DNA of 64,000 nucleotides from an uncultured Sulfitobacter sp. (GCA_905182645.1 CAJJCJ010000007.1:62001-126000), one strand, 5' to 3'. Numbered from the stretch's first letter, positions 27,444 to 36,640 are shown. Notes: generated by a model from the letters alone, not told the origin. Program-made: numbers and translations.

Positions 27444-27941
27444 TTAAAGTGTATATGTCTCGCCCAGCAACATGATGCTGTTGGGTGTTGTTGTGGCTTG
27501 CACTTGGCTTACATATGCGGTCGATATGACCTGCGATACGGCATCGGGAAACATCCAAACTGCGTTGTGTGCGCTTGTCATCATCAATGCAATGCCGGCC
27601 ACCTGTGCGCCAACAAGAAACATTGTTTTGTGCCGCATCAGCATACCCAAAACGACGGCAAGAATAGCCGCGACTCCGAACAAAGTCAGCTCCGACGGTG
27701 GCACGAGGCCCGACCGTCCCAACATCACCTGTACGGCGATATAAGCCAGACAACCGATCAAAACCGACACGCCCACTCTGGCGAAACCAAGGCGCTTGAC
27801 GCGCTTGCGATTGATGAACTCGTTGGACACCCGCTTGGGGATGTTCATCTTCAACTCGGGGTCGAAATACGACACATTGCGCGGATCGTTGATCCGATTG
27901 ATGCGCGCCTGAAACCCGTCTGATTGTGCTGCCATCGCCAT
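27444..27941 (-). CDS. Hypothetical membrane protein within the suf operon
   Basis: About 165 residues, starting at the ATG at 27941 (GGAAG lies 8 bases upstream); the nearby ATGs at 27950 and 27935 are alternatives. After a polar N terminus (FQARINRINDPRNVSYFDPEL, with KMNIPKR following) come three or four membrane segments (VGVSVLIGCLAYIAVQVML; LFGVAAILAVVLGMLM; FLVGAQVAGIALMM). It lies between sufB and sufC; a gene of this kind is common at this place in Rhodobacteraceae. No function is known. Confidence 0.7.
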   Translation of the reverse strand: MAMAAQSDGFQARINRINDPRNVSYFDPELKMNIPKRVSNEFINRKRVKRLGFARVGVSVLIGCLAYIAVQVMLGRSGLVPPSELTLFGVAAILAVVLGMLMRHKTMFLVGAQVAGIALMMTSAHNAVWMFPDAVSQVISTAYVSQVQATTTPNSIMLLGETYTL

Positions 27942-28053
27942 TTGCGTCATCTTCCACATTAACTGCTGCGTTAATGTTTGGATTACCACTATGGCCGGAA
28001 TGTGACTGGGTCGGGGCGATGCCGCGACATATATGATGTGTAATTTGCCGCAC

Positions 28054-29586
28054 TTAGCCCACGGACCCTTCGAGGCTAATCGCGACCAAGGCTTGGGCTT
28101 CCATCGCAAATTCCATCGGCAACGCCTGCAAGACTTCTTTGCAGAACCCGTTAACCACCAAAGCAACAGCCTCTTCTTCGTCCATTCCGCGAGACCGGCA
28201 ATAGAACAGCTGATCGTCGTCGACCTTGGATGTGGTCGCCTCGTGTTCGACGCGGGACGAATTATTCTTCACCTCAATATACGGCACAGTATGCGCGCCG
28301 CACTTATCGCCAATCAGCAAACTATCACACTGGGTATAGTTGCGGCTTTCCTTGGCTTTCGGGTGCATCGACACCAGACCACGATATGTGTTCTGCGCTT
28401 TGCCCGCCGAAATCCCCTTGGACACGATGCGCGACTTGGTGCGCTTTCCCAAATGCACCATCTTGGTGCCCGTGTCGGCCTGCTGCATGTTGTTGGCGAT
28501 AGCGATCGAATAGAACTCGCCTTGGCTGTCATCACCGCGCAAAATGCACGACGGGTATTTCCACGTCACAGCAGATCCAGTCTCAACTTGGGTCCACATG
28601 ATCTTAGCGCGGTCACCACGACAATCGGCGCGCTTAGTCACAAAGTTGTAGATACCACCAACGCCGTTTTCATCACCAGGATACCAGTTCTGCACGGTCG
28701 AATATTTTACTTCAGCGTCTTCTTCGATGATAATCTCAACAACGGCCGCATGTAGTTGGGCGACATCACGTTTGGGCGCGGTGCAACCTTCAAGGTACGA
28801 CACATAGGACCCCTTGGCGGCAATGATCAACGTACGCTCAAACTGGCCCGTGTTCTCAGCGTTAATGCGGAAATATGTCGACAGTTCCATTGGGCAGCGC
28901 ACGCCTTCAGGGATGTAAACGAACGACCCATCTGAGAACACAGCGCTGTTCAGCGTTGCATAGTAATTGTCAGACGGCGGCACGACCGTGCCCATGTATT
29001 TCTTGACCAGCTCAGGGTGATTTTCAATCGCTTCACTAATCGAACAAAAGATCACACCAGCAGCAGCCAGCTCTTTCTGGAACGTGGTGCCAACAGACAC
29101 ACTATCAAAAACAGCGTCCACCGCGACCTTGCGGCCCTCAGCGGGCATATTTTCCGCGCCTTCAACACCGGCCAAAATGGCCTGCTCTTTCAACGGGATA
29201 CCCAGCTTTTTGTAAGTTTCAAGCAGCTTTGGGTCCACATCATCCAATGATTTTGGCTTTTCGGCCATGCTCTTTGGGCGGGCATAATAATAGATATCCT
29301 GAAAATCGATCTCAGGATAATCAACCATCGCCCATGTCGGCTCAGACATGTTTTCCCAACGTGCAAACGCCTCAAGGCGCCAATCAAGCAACCATTGGGG
29401 TTCATTGTTCTTGCTGGAAATCAACTTGACGATATCGGTGTTCACACCCTTAGGGGCGTAATCCATCTCGATCTCAGTGTTCCAGCCGTATTTATAGGTG
29501 CCAGACAGGGCTGCTACTGCATCTACTGTGTCCTGATCCACGCCATCCTTGACTTGCATCTCATCCAAAGCGGTCATGAGTGTCAC
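28054..29586 (-). CDS. sufB: Fe-S cluster assembly scaffold subunit SufB
   Basis: Core scaffold on which the nascent Fe-S cluster forms. The 510-residue protein has [38 protein letters not shown] with the conserved Cys, [20 protein letters not shown] with another, and [21 protein letters not shown]. It overlaps the stop of the upstream cysteine desulfurase gene by 4 bases. Confidence 0.95.
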   Translation of the reverse strand: MTLMTALDEMQVKDGVDQDTVDAVAALSGTYKYGWNTEIEMDYAPKGVNTDIVKLISSKNNEPQWLLDWRLEAFARWENMSEPTWAMVDYPEIDFQDIYYYARPKSMAEKPKSLDDVDPKLLETYKKLGIPLKEQAILAGVEGAENMPAEGRKVAVDAVFDSVSVGTTFQKELAAAGVIFCSISEAIENHPELVKKYMGTVVPPSDNYYATLNSAVFSDGSFVYIPEGVRCPMELSTYFRINAENTGQFERTLIIAAKGSYVSYLEGCTAPKRDVAQLHAAVVEIIIEEDAEVKYSTVQNWYPGDENGVGGIYNFVTKRADCRGDRAKIMWTQVETGSAVTWKYPSCILRGDDSQGEFYSIAIANNMQQADTGTKMVHLGKRTKSRIVSKGISAGKAQNTYRGLVSMHPKAKESRNYTQCDSLLIGDKCGAHTVPYIEVKNNSSRVEHEATTSKVDDDQLFYCRSRGMDEEEAVALVVNGFCKEVLQALPMEFAMEAQALVAISLEGSVG

Positions 29587-30632
29587 CCTTTAATCTGGCC
29601 ACGCACAACGGCGCGGGCGTATGTATCTGTCCATGTCTGCGCAAATCGCAAAACATTGTCTTCGCTTGTGTCCACCCCCAACGATACGCGTATAGCGCAG
29701 CGGGCTTGGTCACCGTCGTATCCCAGCGCGGCCAACACGGGGCTGGCCTTCACCTTGCCGCTTGAACAGGCCGACCCTGCCGAAATCGCAAATCCCGCAA
29801 GATCAAGCGCCATCACTTGGGTCTCACCCTTCCATCCAGATGCGATAAAACAACTGGTATTGGGCAAGCGGTCCTGATCCTGTGCTACAAAAATAGTGTC
29901 CGGCGCAGCAGTCTCAATGGCCTTTTCTAGAATATTTCTAAGTTGCGCAACCCGATCCCACAGCCCAGCTGACAAATCAGCCTGCGCAGCGGCACAAGCA
30001 GCGCCAAAACCGGCAATCCCAATCACGTTTTCAGTGCCCGACCGGCGGCCCATTTCTTGGCCACCGCCCTTAATTTGCGCGGCCACATCCGTGCCCGCAT
30101 GAAAGATAAGCGCGCCAATACCCGTTGGGCCACCAAATTTATGTGCGGACAGAAATACCATCTGCACACCGGCCCATGAAAACGAAAACGGCACCTTGCC
30201 AAACCCTTGGGTAATATCCGAAACCGCCAAACCTTGCGGCAATGCCTGCACCAATCCGGTTTCAGAATTGGCCAATTGCACAACAGACCGCGCCGGATCG
30301 TCGACCACAACGCGGCCATCCGACACCTGCAATGCAGGCTCGCACCACGCAGCGACCGCCGCATGCTCTAGCCCCGAACACAACAAACCACGGCCCGCCA
30401 ATGCCAGCGCTGCAGCCTCCGTCGCACCAGACACAAACACAACATCAGCACCTGACGCGCCAATGGCCTCAGCCACCTGCGCGCGCGCAGCTTCAACCAA
30501 TCCCTTGGCGACGCGGCCCTCGGCATGCACAGAACTCGGATTGCCCACAACGTCCAACGCCGCAATCATCGCATCGCGCGCCTCAACCCTTAACGGGGTC
30601 GTGGCATTGTGATCCAAATACACACGGCTCAT
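29583..30632 (-). CDS. NifS/IscS-like cysteine desulfurase
   Basis: A second cysteine desulfurase of the operon, class I fold. 349 residues, shorter than E. coli IscS (404). It has [24 protein letters not shown], the PLP Lys in [12 protein letters not shown], the GRRSGTEN motif and the Cys loop [12 protein letters not shown]. It is the first enzyme gene after iscR and is coupled to sufB by a 4-base overlap. Having two desulfurases in one suf operon is usual for Rhodobacteraceae, but why both are needed is unclear. Confidence 0.9.
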   Translation of the reverse strand: MSRVYLDHNATTPLRVEARDAMIAALDVVGNPSSVHAEGRVAKGLVEAARAQVAEAIGASGADVVFVSGATEAAALALAGRGLLCSGLEHAAVAAWCEPALQVSDGRVVVDDPARSVVQLANSETGLVQALPQGLAVSDITQGFGKVPFSFSWAGVQMVFLSAHKFGGPTGIGALIFHAGTDVAAQIKGGGQEMGRRSGTENVIGIAGFGAACAAAQADLSAGLWDRVAQLRNILEKAIETAAPDTIFVAQDQDRLPNTSCFIASGWKGETQVMALDLAGFAISAGSACSSGKVKASPVLAALGYDGDQARCAIRVSLGVDTSEDNVLRFAQTWTDTYARAVVRGQIKG

Positions 30633-30686
30633 AGCTTTTTCCGAGCAAAAATATGGCGGGGGTATGGGGGCTGGCCCCCAACAACG

Positions 30687-31148
30687 CTACGCATCATCAA
30701 CCACCTCAAACAAAGCTGGGACCGCTGGACAAGGCACCATCTCGTTCCCCACAACATCTGACAGGCGGGTTTGATGCAAAAACACATACACATTCGCGCT
30801 TAACCCCTCCCACAAACGGTTGGTCAACGACTGGGCACGGCTGCCAGATGCACCACCGGACGCACCAGCGCCCTTATGCATCGCAGACACGGTTTCATCC
30901 ACTGCGCCCAAAATCTCGGACACACGAATATCAGACGCAGCACGCGACAACCGGTACCCCCCCCCGGGGCCACGGACTGATATCACCAGCTCGGCACGGC
31001 GTAACTTCACAAACAACTGCTCCAAATACGCGAGCGACACATCCTGACGCTTGGAAATCTCAGTCAGATTCACCAGCGTGCCAGCAGGCTGCAACGCCAA
31101 ATCAGCAAGCGCGACCATCGCATAACGTCCTTTGGTGCTTAGCTTCAT
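30687..31148 (-). CDS. iscR: Rrf2-family regulator IscR
   Basis: Transcription factor that senses Fe-S status and controls the isc/suf operon. 153 residues from the ATG at 31148 (MKLSTKGRYAMVALADLAL); longer in-frame starts would translate the operator repeats. The winged-helix domain reads VNLTEISKRQDVSLAYLEQLF and SVRGPGGGYRLSRAA. It has only one cysteine, Cys140 (MVPCPAV), whereas E. coli IscR binds its cluster with three Cys and one His; IscR of Rhodobacter sphaeroides is a described atypical Fe-S protein of this kind. First gene of the operon. Confidence 0.9.
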   Translation of the reverse strand: MKLSTKGRYAMVALADLALQPAGTLVNLTEISKRQDVSLAYLEQLFVKLRRAELVISVRGPGGGYRLSRAASDIRVSEILGAVDETVSAMHKGAGASGGASGSRAQSLTNRLWEGLSANVYVFLHQTRLSDVVGNEMVPCPAVPALFEVVDDA

Positions 31149-31158
31149 TGCGATCCCC

Positions 31159-31208
31159 TTGCACAAAAGCGCAATTTTATTCCGCTTGCGCAAAAGCGCA
31201 ATTTTATT
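31159..31208. promoter_or_regulatory. Two 23-bp direct repeats upstream of iscR
   Basis: Two nearly identical 23-base copies (31159-31181 and 31186-31208, one mismatch) share the core CAAAAGCGCAATTTTATT and repeat every 27 bases, ending 10 bases from the iscR start. Their place in the leader of a regulator gene makes them candidate operators, possibly for IscR itself. The binding protein is inferred. Confidence 0.55.
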
Positions 31209-31268
31209 GACGTCAGCGCCTGTGCACACTAGGTGCTCCTGACACGATGAGCGGGGCAAACCCACTTG

Positions 31269-31285
31269 TTTAGAATCTTTCTAAA
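31269..31285. promoter_or_regulatory. Candidate Irr box (iron control element)
   Basis: TTTAGAATCTTTCTAAA is a perfect 7-bp inverted repeat with a 3-base spacer, 120 bp upstream of iscR. It matches the TTTAGAA-N-TTCTAAA form known for Irr, the alphaproteobacterial iron regulator of the Fur family. Irr control of suf operons has been predicted in Rhodobacterales. It could also affect the divergent hydrolase gene at 31344. Confidence 0.6.
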
Positions 31286-31343
31286 GTGCCTGAGCGTTTT
31301 CGTCAAGAATAGCAATCGGCCACAAGCATAAGAAGGCGCAGAT

Positions 31344-31997
31344 ATGCCCGAAGTGATTTTCCCTGGCCCAGAAGGCCGCATCGAAGCGCGCTACCACCCA
31401 CAAAAGGACCGTGATGCACCGATTGCGATCGTGCTGCACCCGCACCCACAGTTTGGTGGAACGATGAACAACCGCGTTGTCTATAACATGCACTACGCAT
31501 TTTATAACATGGGTTTCACCGTTCTGCGGTTCAATTTCCGTGGCGTTGGCCGGTCCCAAGGCGAATACGATCAAGGCGTCGGCGAGCTGTCTGATGCAGC
31601 CACCGCGCTCGATTACTTACAGTCGATGAACAACAACGCAAAACATTGTTGGGTCGCGGGTTTCAGCTTTGGCGCGTGGATCGGCATGCAATTGCTGATG
31701 CGCCGGCCAGAAATCACGGGCTTCATCTCGGTTTCGCCACCAGCGAACATGTATGACTTTAGCTTCTTGGCACCCTGCCCTGCGTCCGGCCTGATCATCA
31801 ACGGCTCAGCCGACCGCGTGGCACCACCTGCGGACACCGTGACTTTGGTGAACAAACTGCACGAGCAAAAAGGCATCACCGTAACCCATGACGAAATGGA
31901 TGGCGCAGGTCACTTCTTTGAAGATCCATACATGGATCCAATGATCGGCACCGTCAAAAGCTACGTGCGTCGCCGCCTGACAGAGACAACCCGCTAG
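31344..31997 (+). CDS. Alpha/beta hydrolase
   Basis: A 217-residue alpha/beta-hydrolase of the COG2945 (dienelactone-hydrolase-like) group. It has the oxyanion region AIVLHPHPQFGGTMNN, nucleophile motif VAGFSFGAWIG (Ser of GFSFG), an Asp region GSADRVAPP and the His in DGAGHFFED. The substrate is unknown. It diverges from iscR, with the candidate Irr box between them, and precedes a tightly spaced gene at 31998, so the three genes to 32809 form an operon. Confidence 0.85.
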   Translation: MPEVIFPGPEGRIEARYHPQKDRDAPIAIVLHPHPQFGGTMNNRVVYNMHYAFYNMGFTVLRFNFRGVGRSQGEYDQGVGELSDAATALDYLQSMNNNAKHCWVAGFSFGAWIGMQLLMRRPEITGFISVSPPANMYDFSFLAPCPASGLIINGSADRVAPPADTVTLVNKLHEQKGITVTHDEMDGAGHFFEDPYMDPMIGTVKSYVRRRLTETTR

Positions 31998-32219
31998 ATG
32001 TCAGATTACACCGATAAAACCGCAAACGAGCCTGCGGACATGGCCTTGGCCGAGGCGATTGCGTCGGGCGAGGACAAAATAGTCGATCAAATCAACGAAT
32101 TGCTTGGGGCATTGCCCCAATCGCTTGCAGAGGCATATTCCACCGCCATCCGCGTGCGCCGTGCCGAAAAACGCGCCCGTGTAATGCTTGCGGCATCGGT
32201 TGCTGCACGCGAGGCATAA
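31998..32219 (+). CDS. Conserved hypothetical protein, 73 residues
   Basis: A small acidic-then-basic helical protein (MALAEAIASGEDKIVDQINE ... AIRVRRAEKRARVMLAASVA). It starts directly after the hydrolase stop and overlaps the next gene by one base, so it is clearly translated as part of the operon. No domain recognised. Confidence 0.7.
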   Translation: MSDYTDKTANEPADMALAEAIASGEDKIVDQINELLGALPQSLAEAYSTAIRVRRAEKRARVMLAASVAAREA

Positions 32220-32809
32220 TGTCAGACCGGATTGATCAGCAACTTAGCTTTCTGATCGAAGCGGACAAACTCAAGTCCGTGATCCGTGGCACGACCCTGA
32301 ACGATAATTCGCGCCATGAAAATTCCGGCGAACATAGCTGGCACATCGCACTTTATGCGCTGGTCATGGCGGAACACGCCACAAAACCGGTCAACGTGGA
32401 CCGTGTGATCAAAATGCTGTTGCTGCACGATCTTGTCGAAATTGACGCGGGCGACGTGCCAATCCATTCGGACGCGGCGCGCGACCCAGCCGCACAAGAC
32501 GCCGCTGAACAGGCCGCCGCTGACCGGATATTCGGCCTGCTCCCAAATGATCAAAGCACCGCTTTACGCAGGCTGTGGGACGAATTCGAAGCCGCCGAAA
32601 CCGATGACGCCATCTTCGCCAAATCTATCGACCGCGTTCAGCCGGTGGTGTCCAATCTTGAGGCCGGCGGCGCAAGCTGGATCACCTATAACGTCACACG
32701 CCAACAGCTCCAAACCCGTGTCGGCGACAAAGTCATGCGCGGCGCATCTGCAATCTGGAATGCCCTCAAGTCCCGCATTGACGCATGGTTCGATAAACCA
32801 CGTTCCTAA
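32219..32809 (+). CDS. HD-domain phosphohydrolase (YfbR/HDDC2-like)
   Basis: A 196-residue metal-dependent HD protein. The motif order H...HD...D is seen in NSGEHSWHIALYALVMAEH, KMLLLHDLVEIDAGDVP and later SIDRVQPVV. Length and pattern fit the HDDC2/YfbR group, which dephosphorylates deoxyribonucleoside monophosphates; that activity is inferred. Third gene of the hydrolase operon. Confidence 0.85.
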   Translation: MSDRIDQQLSFLIEADKLKSVIRGTTLNDNSRHENSGEHSWHIALYALVMAEHATKPVNVDRVIKMLLLHDLVEIDAGDVPIHSDAARDPAAQDAAEQAAADRIFGLLPNDQSTALRRLWDEFEAAETDDAIFAKSIDRVQPVVSNLEAGGASWITYNVTRQQLQTRVGDKVMRGASAIWNALKSRIDAWFDKPRS

Positions 32810-32977
32810 TCATATCGGCATTTTCCTGCCCAAACGGTTTGACAGCGCTGCCTTCTATGTTACTGCGCCCCCACGGGCCAGATACTTGACGATGGATAGC
32901 AAGTTAGCGCCTGTTTTTATGGAACCCAACTGCGGGACTGCACTTGGGGCGCAAACTTATCCGTCCGAAAGCTGACT

Positions 32978-35146
32978 ATGACCAATATTATTCAAACCCT
33001 TGCCGATGCACTGGCAAAACAGGGTTATGATACCCTTACTCCCGTGCAAGAGGCCTGCATTGACCCAAACCTCGAAGGCAAAGACCTGTTGGTTTCCGCC
33101 CAAACAGGGTCCGGTAAAACCGTAGGTTTCGGTCTGGCGATAGGGCCGACAATCCTAGATGATGACGGCCACTTTGGCCCTGCTGGCCGCCCATTGGCGC
33201 TTTGCATTGCACCAACACGCGAACTTGCATTGCAAGTGAAACGCGAGCTTGCGTGGCTTTACGCTGGCACTGGTGTGACAATGGCGTCTTGCGTCGGTGG
33301 AATGGACATGCGCGAAGAGCGTCGCACACTTACCCGTGGCGCACACATCGTTGTGGCAACGCCTGGCCGCCTAAAGGACCACGTTATGCGTGGGTCGATG
33401 GATATGTCCGAAATCCGCGCGATTGTTTTGGACGAAGCCGACGAAATGCTCGACCTTGGTTTCCGCGAAGACCTTGAGTTCATTTTGGGCGAAGCCCCTG
33501 AAACACGCCGTACATTGATGTTCTCAGCGACCGTGCCAGCCGCGATTGCAAAGCTGGCAAAGTCTTACCAGAAAAACGCCGAACGCGTTGCGACAGTGTC
33601 CAAAGAATCCCAGCACTCTGACATCGAATATCGCGCACTGTCGGTGGCCAACCACGACATTGACGCGGCGATCATCAACACATTGCGGTTCTACGATGCG
33701 CCAAACGCGATCGTGTTCTGTAACACTCGTGCATCGGTAACACGCTTGACGACACGTCTATCCAACCGTGGTTTCGCCACTGTTGCACTGTCCGGCGAGC
33801 TGTCTCAACAAGAACGGTCGCACGCATTGCAAGCCATGCGCGATGGCCGCGCTAAGGTCTGCGTTGCAACCGATGTTGCGGCGCGCGGTATCGATTTGCC
33901 GAACCTCGAATTGGTCATTCACGCTGAATTGCCCACAAACGCTGAAACATTGCTGCACCGCTCTGGCCGTACTGGTCGCGCGGGCCGCAAAGGTGTGTCA
34001 GCCCTGATTGCACCTGCGAAAATGAAGCGTCGGGCGATGAACCTGTTGTCATGGGGCAAACTTGAAGCCACATGGGCAAACCCACCAACAGCCGACGAAG
34101 TCACAGCGCGCGACCAAGAACGCCTGCTTGAAGATCCAGTTTGGACCGAAGACGTCCCCGCTGACATCGCCGAGTTCGCTGCAAAATTGGTCGCTCTGCA
34201 CGCACCAGAAAAAATCGCAGCCGCGTATTTGCGCCTGTTCGCTGGCAACAACTCTGCGCCAGAGCATTTGTCAGACTACAAAGACAGCCCACAGCGCCCT
34301 GATCGTCCAGATCGCCCTGATCGGGCACCAAAAGAGCGTAAAGAATTTGGCCCGTCCAAATGGTTCTCTGTGGATGTTGGCCGCGAAGGCAAAGCAGAAG
34401 CGCGCTGGTTGCTGCCGATGATCTGCACAGCCGGTGGCATCACTAAAAACGAAATTGGTGCGATCCGTATTCAGCCAAACGAAACCTTTGTGGAAATCGC
34501 AGAAGGCGCGGTTGCTGGGTTTCTGAAATCCGTGGGCTCCGCGATGTCCTTGGAAAATCAGGCGAAACTGACTGCCCTTGATAGCGCGCCAAACCTTGGC
34601 GAACGTGGCGGCCCGCGCAAAACCAAGCGCGATTATGATGACAAGCCGCGCGATAGCAAACCTGCGTACAACCGCGATGACCGTCCGCGTAAACCACGCG
34701 ACACATCCACGCCGCCGCCGTCCGCACAAGACAATGTTGCTGCGATCCAGCCGCGCGGTGACGGTGATGAAGCACGCCGCGAAAAGCCACGCCACAAGAA
34801 ATCAAACTTCGCTAAGCCAGAGCGCCGCGATCACGGCGATGCGGTTGTCACAACCAAAAAACCGTACAAAGCTGAAGGTTACAAAGGCAAATCAGACGGA
34901 CCAAAGCCCGCGTATAAAGGCAAGTCTGACGGCCCCAAGCCTGCGTACAAAGGTAAGTCCGATGGCCCAAAGCCAGCCTACAAAGGGAAATCTGAAGGCT
35001 ATAAGGGCAAATCCGACGGACCAAAGTCGGCGTACAAAGGCAAATCAGACGGTGCATCCGGTAAGCCAAAAGCAAAGGCAACCGATACATCCAAGCGTTT
35101 CGTTCCTCCGGGTGGCAAGCCTAAGCCGCGCAAACCACGGGCGTAA
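32978..35146 (+). CDS. DEAD-box RNA helicase with DbpA-like domain and repeat tail
   Basis: A 722-residue ATP-dependent RNA helicase of the DeaD/CsdA group, acting in ribosome assembly or RNA decay. RecA domain 1: Q motif GYDTLTPVQEACI, Walker A SAQTGSGKTVGF, PTRELALQ, VLDEADEMLDLGF and FSAT. RecA domain 2: IVFCNTRASV, VATDVAARGIDLP, HRSGRTGRAGRKG. A DbpA-type RNA-binding domain follows (WFSVDVGREGKAEARWLLP, IQPNETFVEIA), then a basic, disordered tail with six YKGKSDGPKPA-type repeats. A terminator lies at 35186. It is preceded by a 168-bp leader without a gene. Confidence 0.92.
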   Translation: MTNIIQTLADALAKQGYDTLTPVQEACIDPNLEGKDLLVSAQTGSGKTVGFGLAIGPTILDDDGHFGPAGRPLALCIAPTRELALQVKRELAWLYAGTGVTMASCVGGMDMREERRTLTRGAHIVVATPGRLKDHVMRGSMDMSEIRAIVLDEADEMLDLGFREDLEFILGEAPETRRTLMFSATVPAAIAKLAKSYQKNAERVATVSKESQHSDIEYRALSVANHDIDAAIINTLRFYDAPNAIVFCNTRASVTRLTTRLSNRGFATVALSGELSQQERSHALQAMRDGRAKVCVATDVAARGIDLPNLELVIHAELPTNAETLLHRSGRTGRAGRKGVSALIAPAKMKRRAMNLLSWGKLEATWANPPTADEVTARDQERLLEDPVWTEDVPADIAEFAAKLVALHAPEKIAAAYLRLFAGNNSAPEHLSDYKDSPQRPDRPDRPDRAPKERKEFGPSKWFSVDVGREGKAEARWLLPMICTAGGITKNEIGAIRIQPNETFVEIAEGAVAGFLKSVGSAMSLENQAKLTALDSAPNLGERGGPRKTKRDYDDKPRDSKPAYNRDDRPRKPRDTSTPPPSAQDNVAAIQPRGDGDEARREKPRHKKSNFAKPERRDHGDAVVTTKKPYKAEGYKGKSDGPKPAYKGKSDGPKPAYKGKSDGPKPAYKGKSEGYKGKSDGPKSAYKGKSDGASGKPKAKATDTSKRFVPPGGKPKPRKPRA
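34880..35059 (+). repeat. 33-bp coding repeats in the helicase tail
   Basis: Six consecutive units encode YKGKSDGPKPA or shortened and variant forms (YKGKSEG, YKGKSDGPKSA). Codons differ between units (AAA/AAG, GGC/GGT/GGG, TCA/TCT/TCC), so the peptide is conserved more than the DNA. Confidence 0.8.
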
Positions 35147-35185
35147 CCCCACGGACACAGCGCCACAATAAAGACACAATCACGC

Positions 35186-35222
35186 CTTGTGCAGGTCCAA
35201 TTCCTGCGCAAGGCTTCCTTTA
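35186..35222 (+). terminator. Terminator after the helicase gene
   Basis: GCCTTGTGCAGG and CCTGCGCAAGGC form a 12-bp stem with a single G-T pair and a 7-base loop, followed by TTCCTTT, 40 bases past the helicase stop. Confidence 0.7.
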
Positions 35223-35281
35223 TGGCTCAACCAAGAGGCCCGCGGAACTTCCGCACACTGAGGCAGACAAGGATACACGCA

Positions 35282-35401
35282 ATGGCTACGTCAAAGCCCA
35301 TCGGCACGACACAACCGGCAACACCGCGCCCCACTCCGGCGCAGGCAAATGGTGGTTCTCCCCCGCCTAAACCGGTCTACACCGATTATGCCAGTATCTG
35401 A
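35282..35401 (+). CDS. Possible small Pro/Thr-rich protein, 39 residues
   Basis: ATG at 35282 with AAGGA 9 bases upstream; the product is MATSKPIGTTQPATPRPTP followed by PKPVYTDYASI. Low complexity and no domain. The good ribosome-binding site and position after a terminator support translation, but the frame could be chance. Confidence 0.35.
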   Translation: MATSKPIGTTQPATPRPTPAQANGGSPPPKPVYTDYASI

Positions 35402-35504
35402 CTGAAGATCACGACGGCCAGCGGACAGCTTACCATCATCCACCTCCCTGATGATGCAAAGCCGCCCACTGGCCCTTTTTTCGCGCGCAGCCTAAAGTAG
35501 CCTA

Positions 35505-35834
35505 ATGTCTGACCTGACTACCATCCGCAACATCGGCCCCGCGCAAGAAAAAGCGTTGATAGGCGTCGGCATCACCACCGCCGCACAACTACGCGATCTA
35601 GGCGCCGACGAGGCCTACACACGCCTGCTGCAATCAGGCAGCCGCCCGCATTTCATCATGTACTACGTCCTGCACATGGCACTGCAAGGCCGCCCGTGGA
35701 ACGATTGCAAAGGTGATGAAAAACAAAAACTTAGGGTGCGTTTCGACAAAATAAAAGTGGCAACATTTGACGTGGAACGGTCCGAGTTAGAAACCTTTCT
35801 CAACCGGATTGGCGTGGTCGAAGTCAAAACGTAG
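35505..35834 (+). CDS. TfoX C-terminal-domain protein
   Basis: A 109-residue protein consisting of a stand-alone TfoX/Sxy C-terminal domain: IRNIGPAQEKALIGVGITTAAQLRDLGADEAY is the helix-hairpin-helix-like core, with FIMYYVLHMALQGRPW next. The N-terminal TfoX domain is missing. Whether such single-domain proteins affect competence is unknown. Single gene followed by a 280-bp gap. Confidence 0.8.
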   Translation: MSDLTTIRNIGPAQEKALIGVGITTAAQLRDLGADEAYTRLLQSGSRPHFIMYYVLHMALQGRPWNDCKGDEKQKLRVRFDKIKVATFDVERSELETFLNRIGVVEVKT

Positions 35835-36117
35835 GCGCTAAAATTTATCTGATATTTTTTGCCAAGCACCGATTCGAGTTCATTGCTTCCAATGCGGCAT
35901 CGTGTCTAGAGGTCCGATATGCGGACATTGACGATCGTCGATGGATAACTGAATTGTCAGATTTTATCGACGTCTTCGGCCTTGATCCACCTTCAGTTCC
36001 TGCAGTTAATTGGAGCAGCGCGGCACTAATTAACTGTTTGCAACTTTTCGTGCTATACTTCGACGGACAAAGTCTATCGGCTTTGGTTATTCAAAATTAA
36101 TAGGTAAGGATTGCATA

Positions 36118-36405
36118 ATGTTTGCTCGTGTTACTCATTATAAGATGAAGCCCGGCTCTAAGGACGCCACAACCGCAATTATGAATTCGCTGAAAAGCTA
36201 GATTATGGGAATGCCCGGGATACATAATTTCATTAATGTTTTGAATGATGACGGCAGCGGCTACGTTATCTCAGTCGTCGAGAGTGAGGCCACTTCGAAC
36301 GCCAATGCCACCAAAGTGGCGGAACTTTGGGGCGCATTTTCCGACCATATGGAGGCCACCCCCAAAGCTGAAGCCTATGACGTTATTGCGAACTGGAGCA
36401 ACTGA
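36118..36405 (+). pseudogene. ABM-like dimeric alpha/beta-barrel protein with amber codon
   Basis: One frame from the ATG at 36118 to the TGA at 36403-36405 encodes 95 codons reading FARVTHYKMKPGSKDAT, a TAG at 36199-36201, then GMPGIHNFINVLNDDGSGYV and KVAELWGAFSDHM. The composition fits the antibiotic-biosynthesis-monooxygenase / dimeric barrel superfamily (basic KPG turn, central beta strands). The single stop replaces what is probably CAG (Gln). A product from the internal ATG at 36205 would lack the first strand and helix. Confidence 0.65.
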
Positions 36406-36604
36406 ACGAAGCGGCTGTAACGCTCTGGTGTATATTGCATGGCACAAGCAACAGAGCGCCGCGTTTCAGGAGCACCGGTCATTCATAGACCTCTATCTGT
36501 TTCAATAGAAAGGATAAAAGGAATGCCTTGGTTCGGCTCTTGGCTGCAGTTTGATGTGGTCTGTACAAACGGACGCCTTGTCCGCACAGAATACCTCCGA
36601 AACA

Positions 36605-36640
36605 AAAAAGCCGCCACGCATCATCTGCGCGGCGGCTTTT
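36605..36640. terminator. Bidirectional Rho-independent terminator before ndk
   Basis: AAAAGCCGCC with partner GGCGGCTTTT forms a long GC-rich stem (extended by ACGCA/TGCGC pairing), with A and T runs on either side. It would end both the ndk transcript from the right and transcripts from the left. Confidence 0.8.

Noticed and set aside
29926-29942. Irr-box-like palindrome TCTAGAATATTTCTAAG
   Set aside because: It lies deep inside the cysteine desulfurase coding sequence and matches only 5 of 7 positions in each arm, so chance is likely.
30653-31210. Plus-strand frame opposite iscR
   Set aside because: Pro/Thr/His-rich antisense translation of iscR without a start signal.
34880-35059. CRISPR-like array
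   Set aside because: The regularly repeated 33-bp units are in-frame coding repeats of the helicase tail without spacers.
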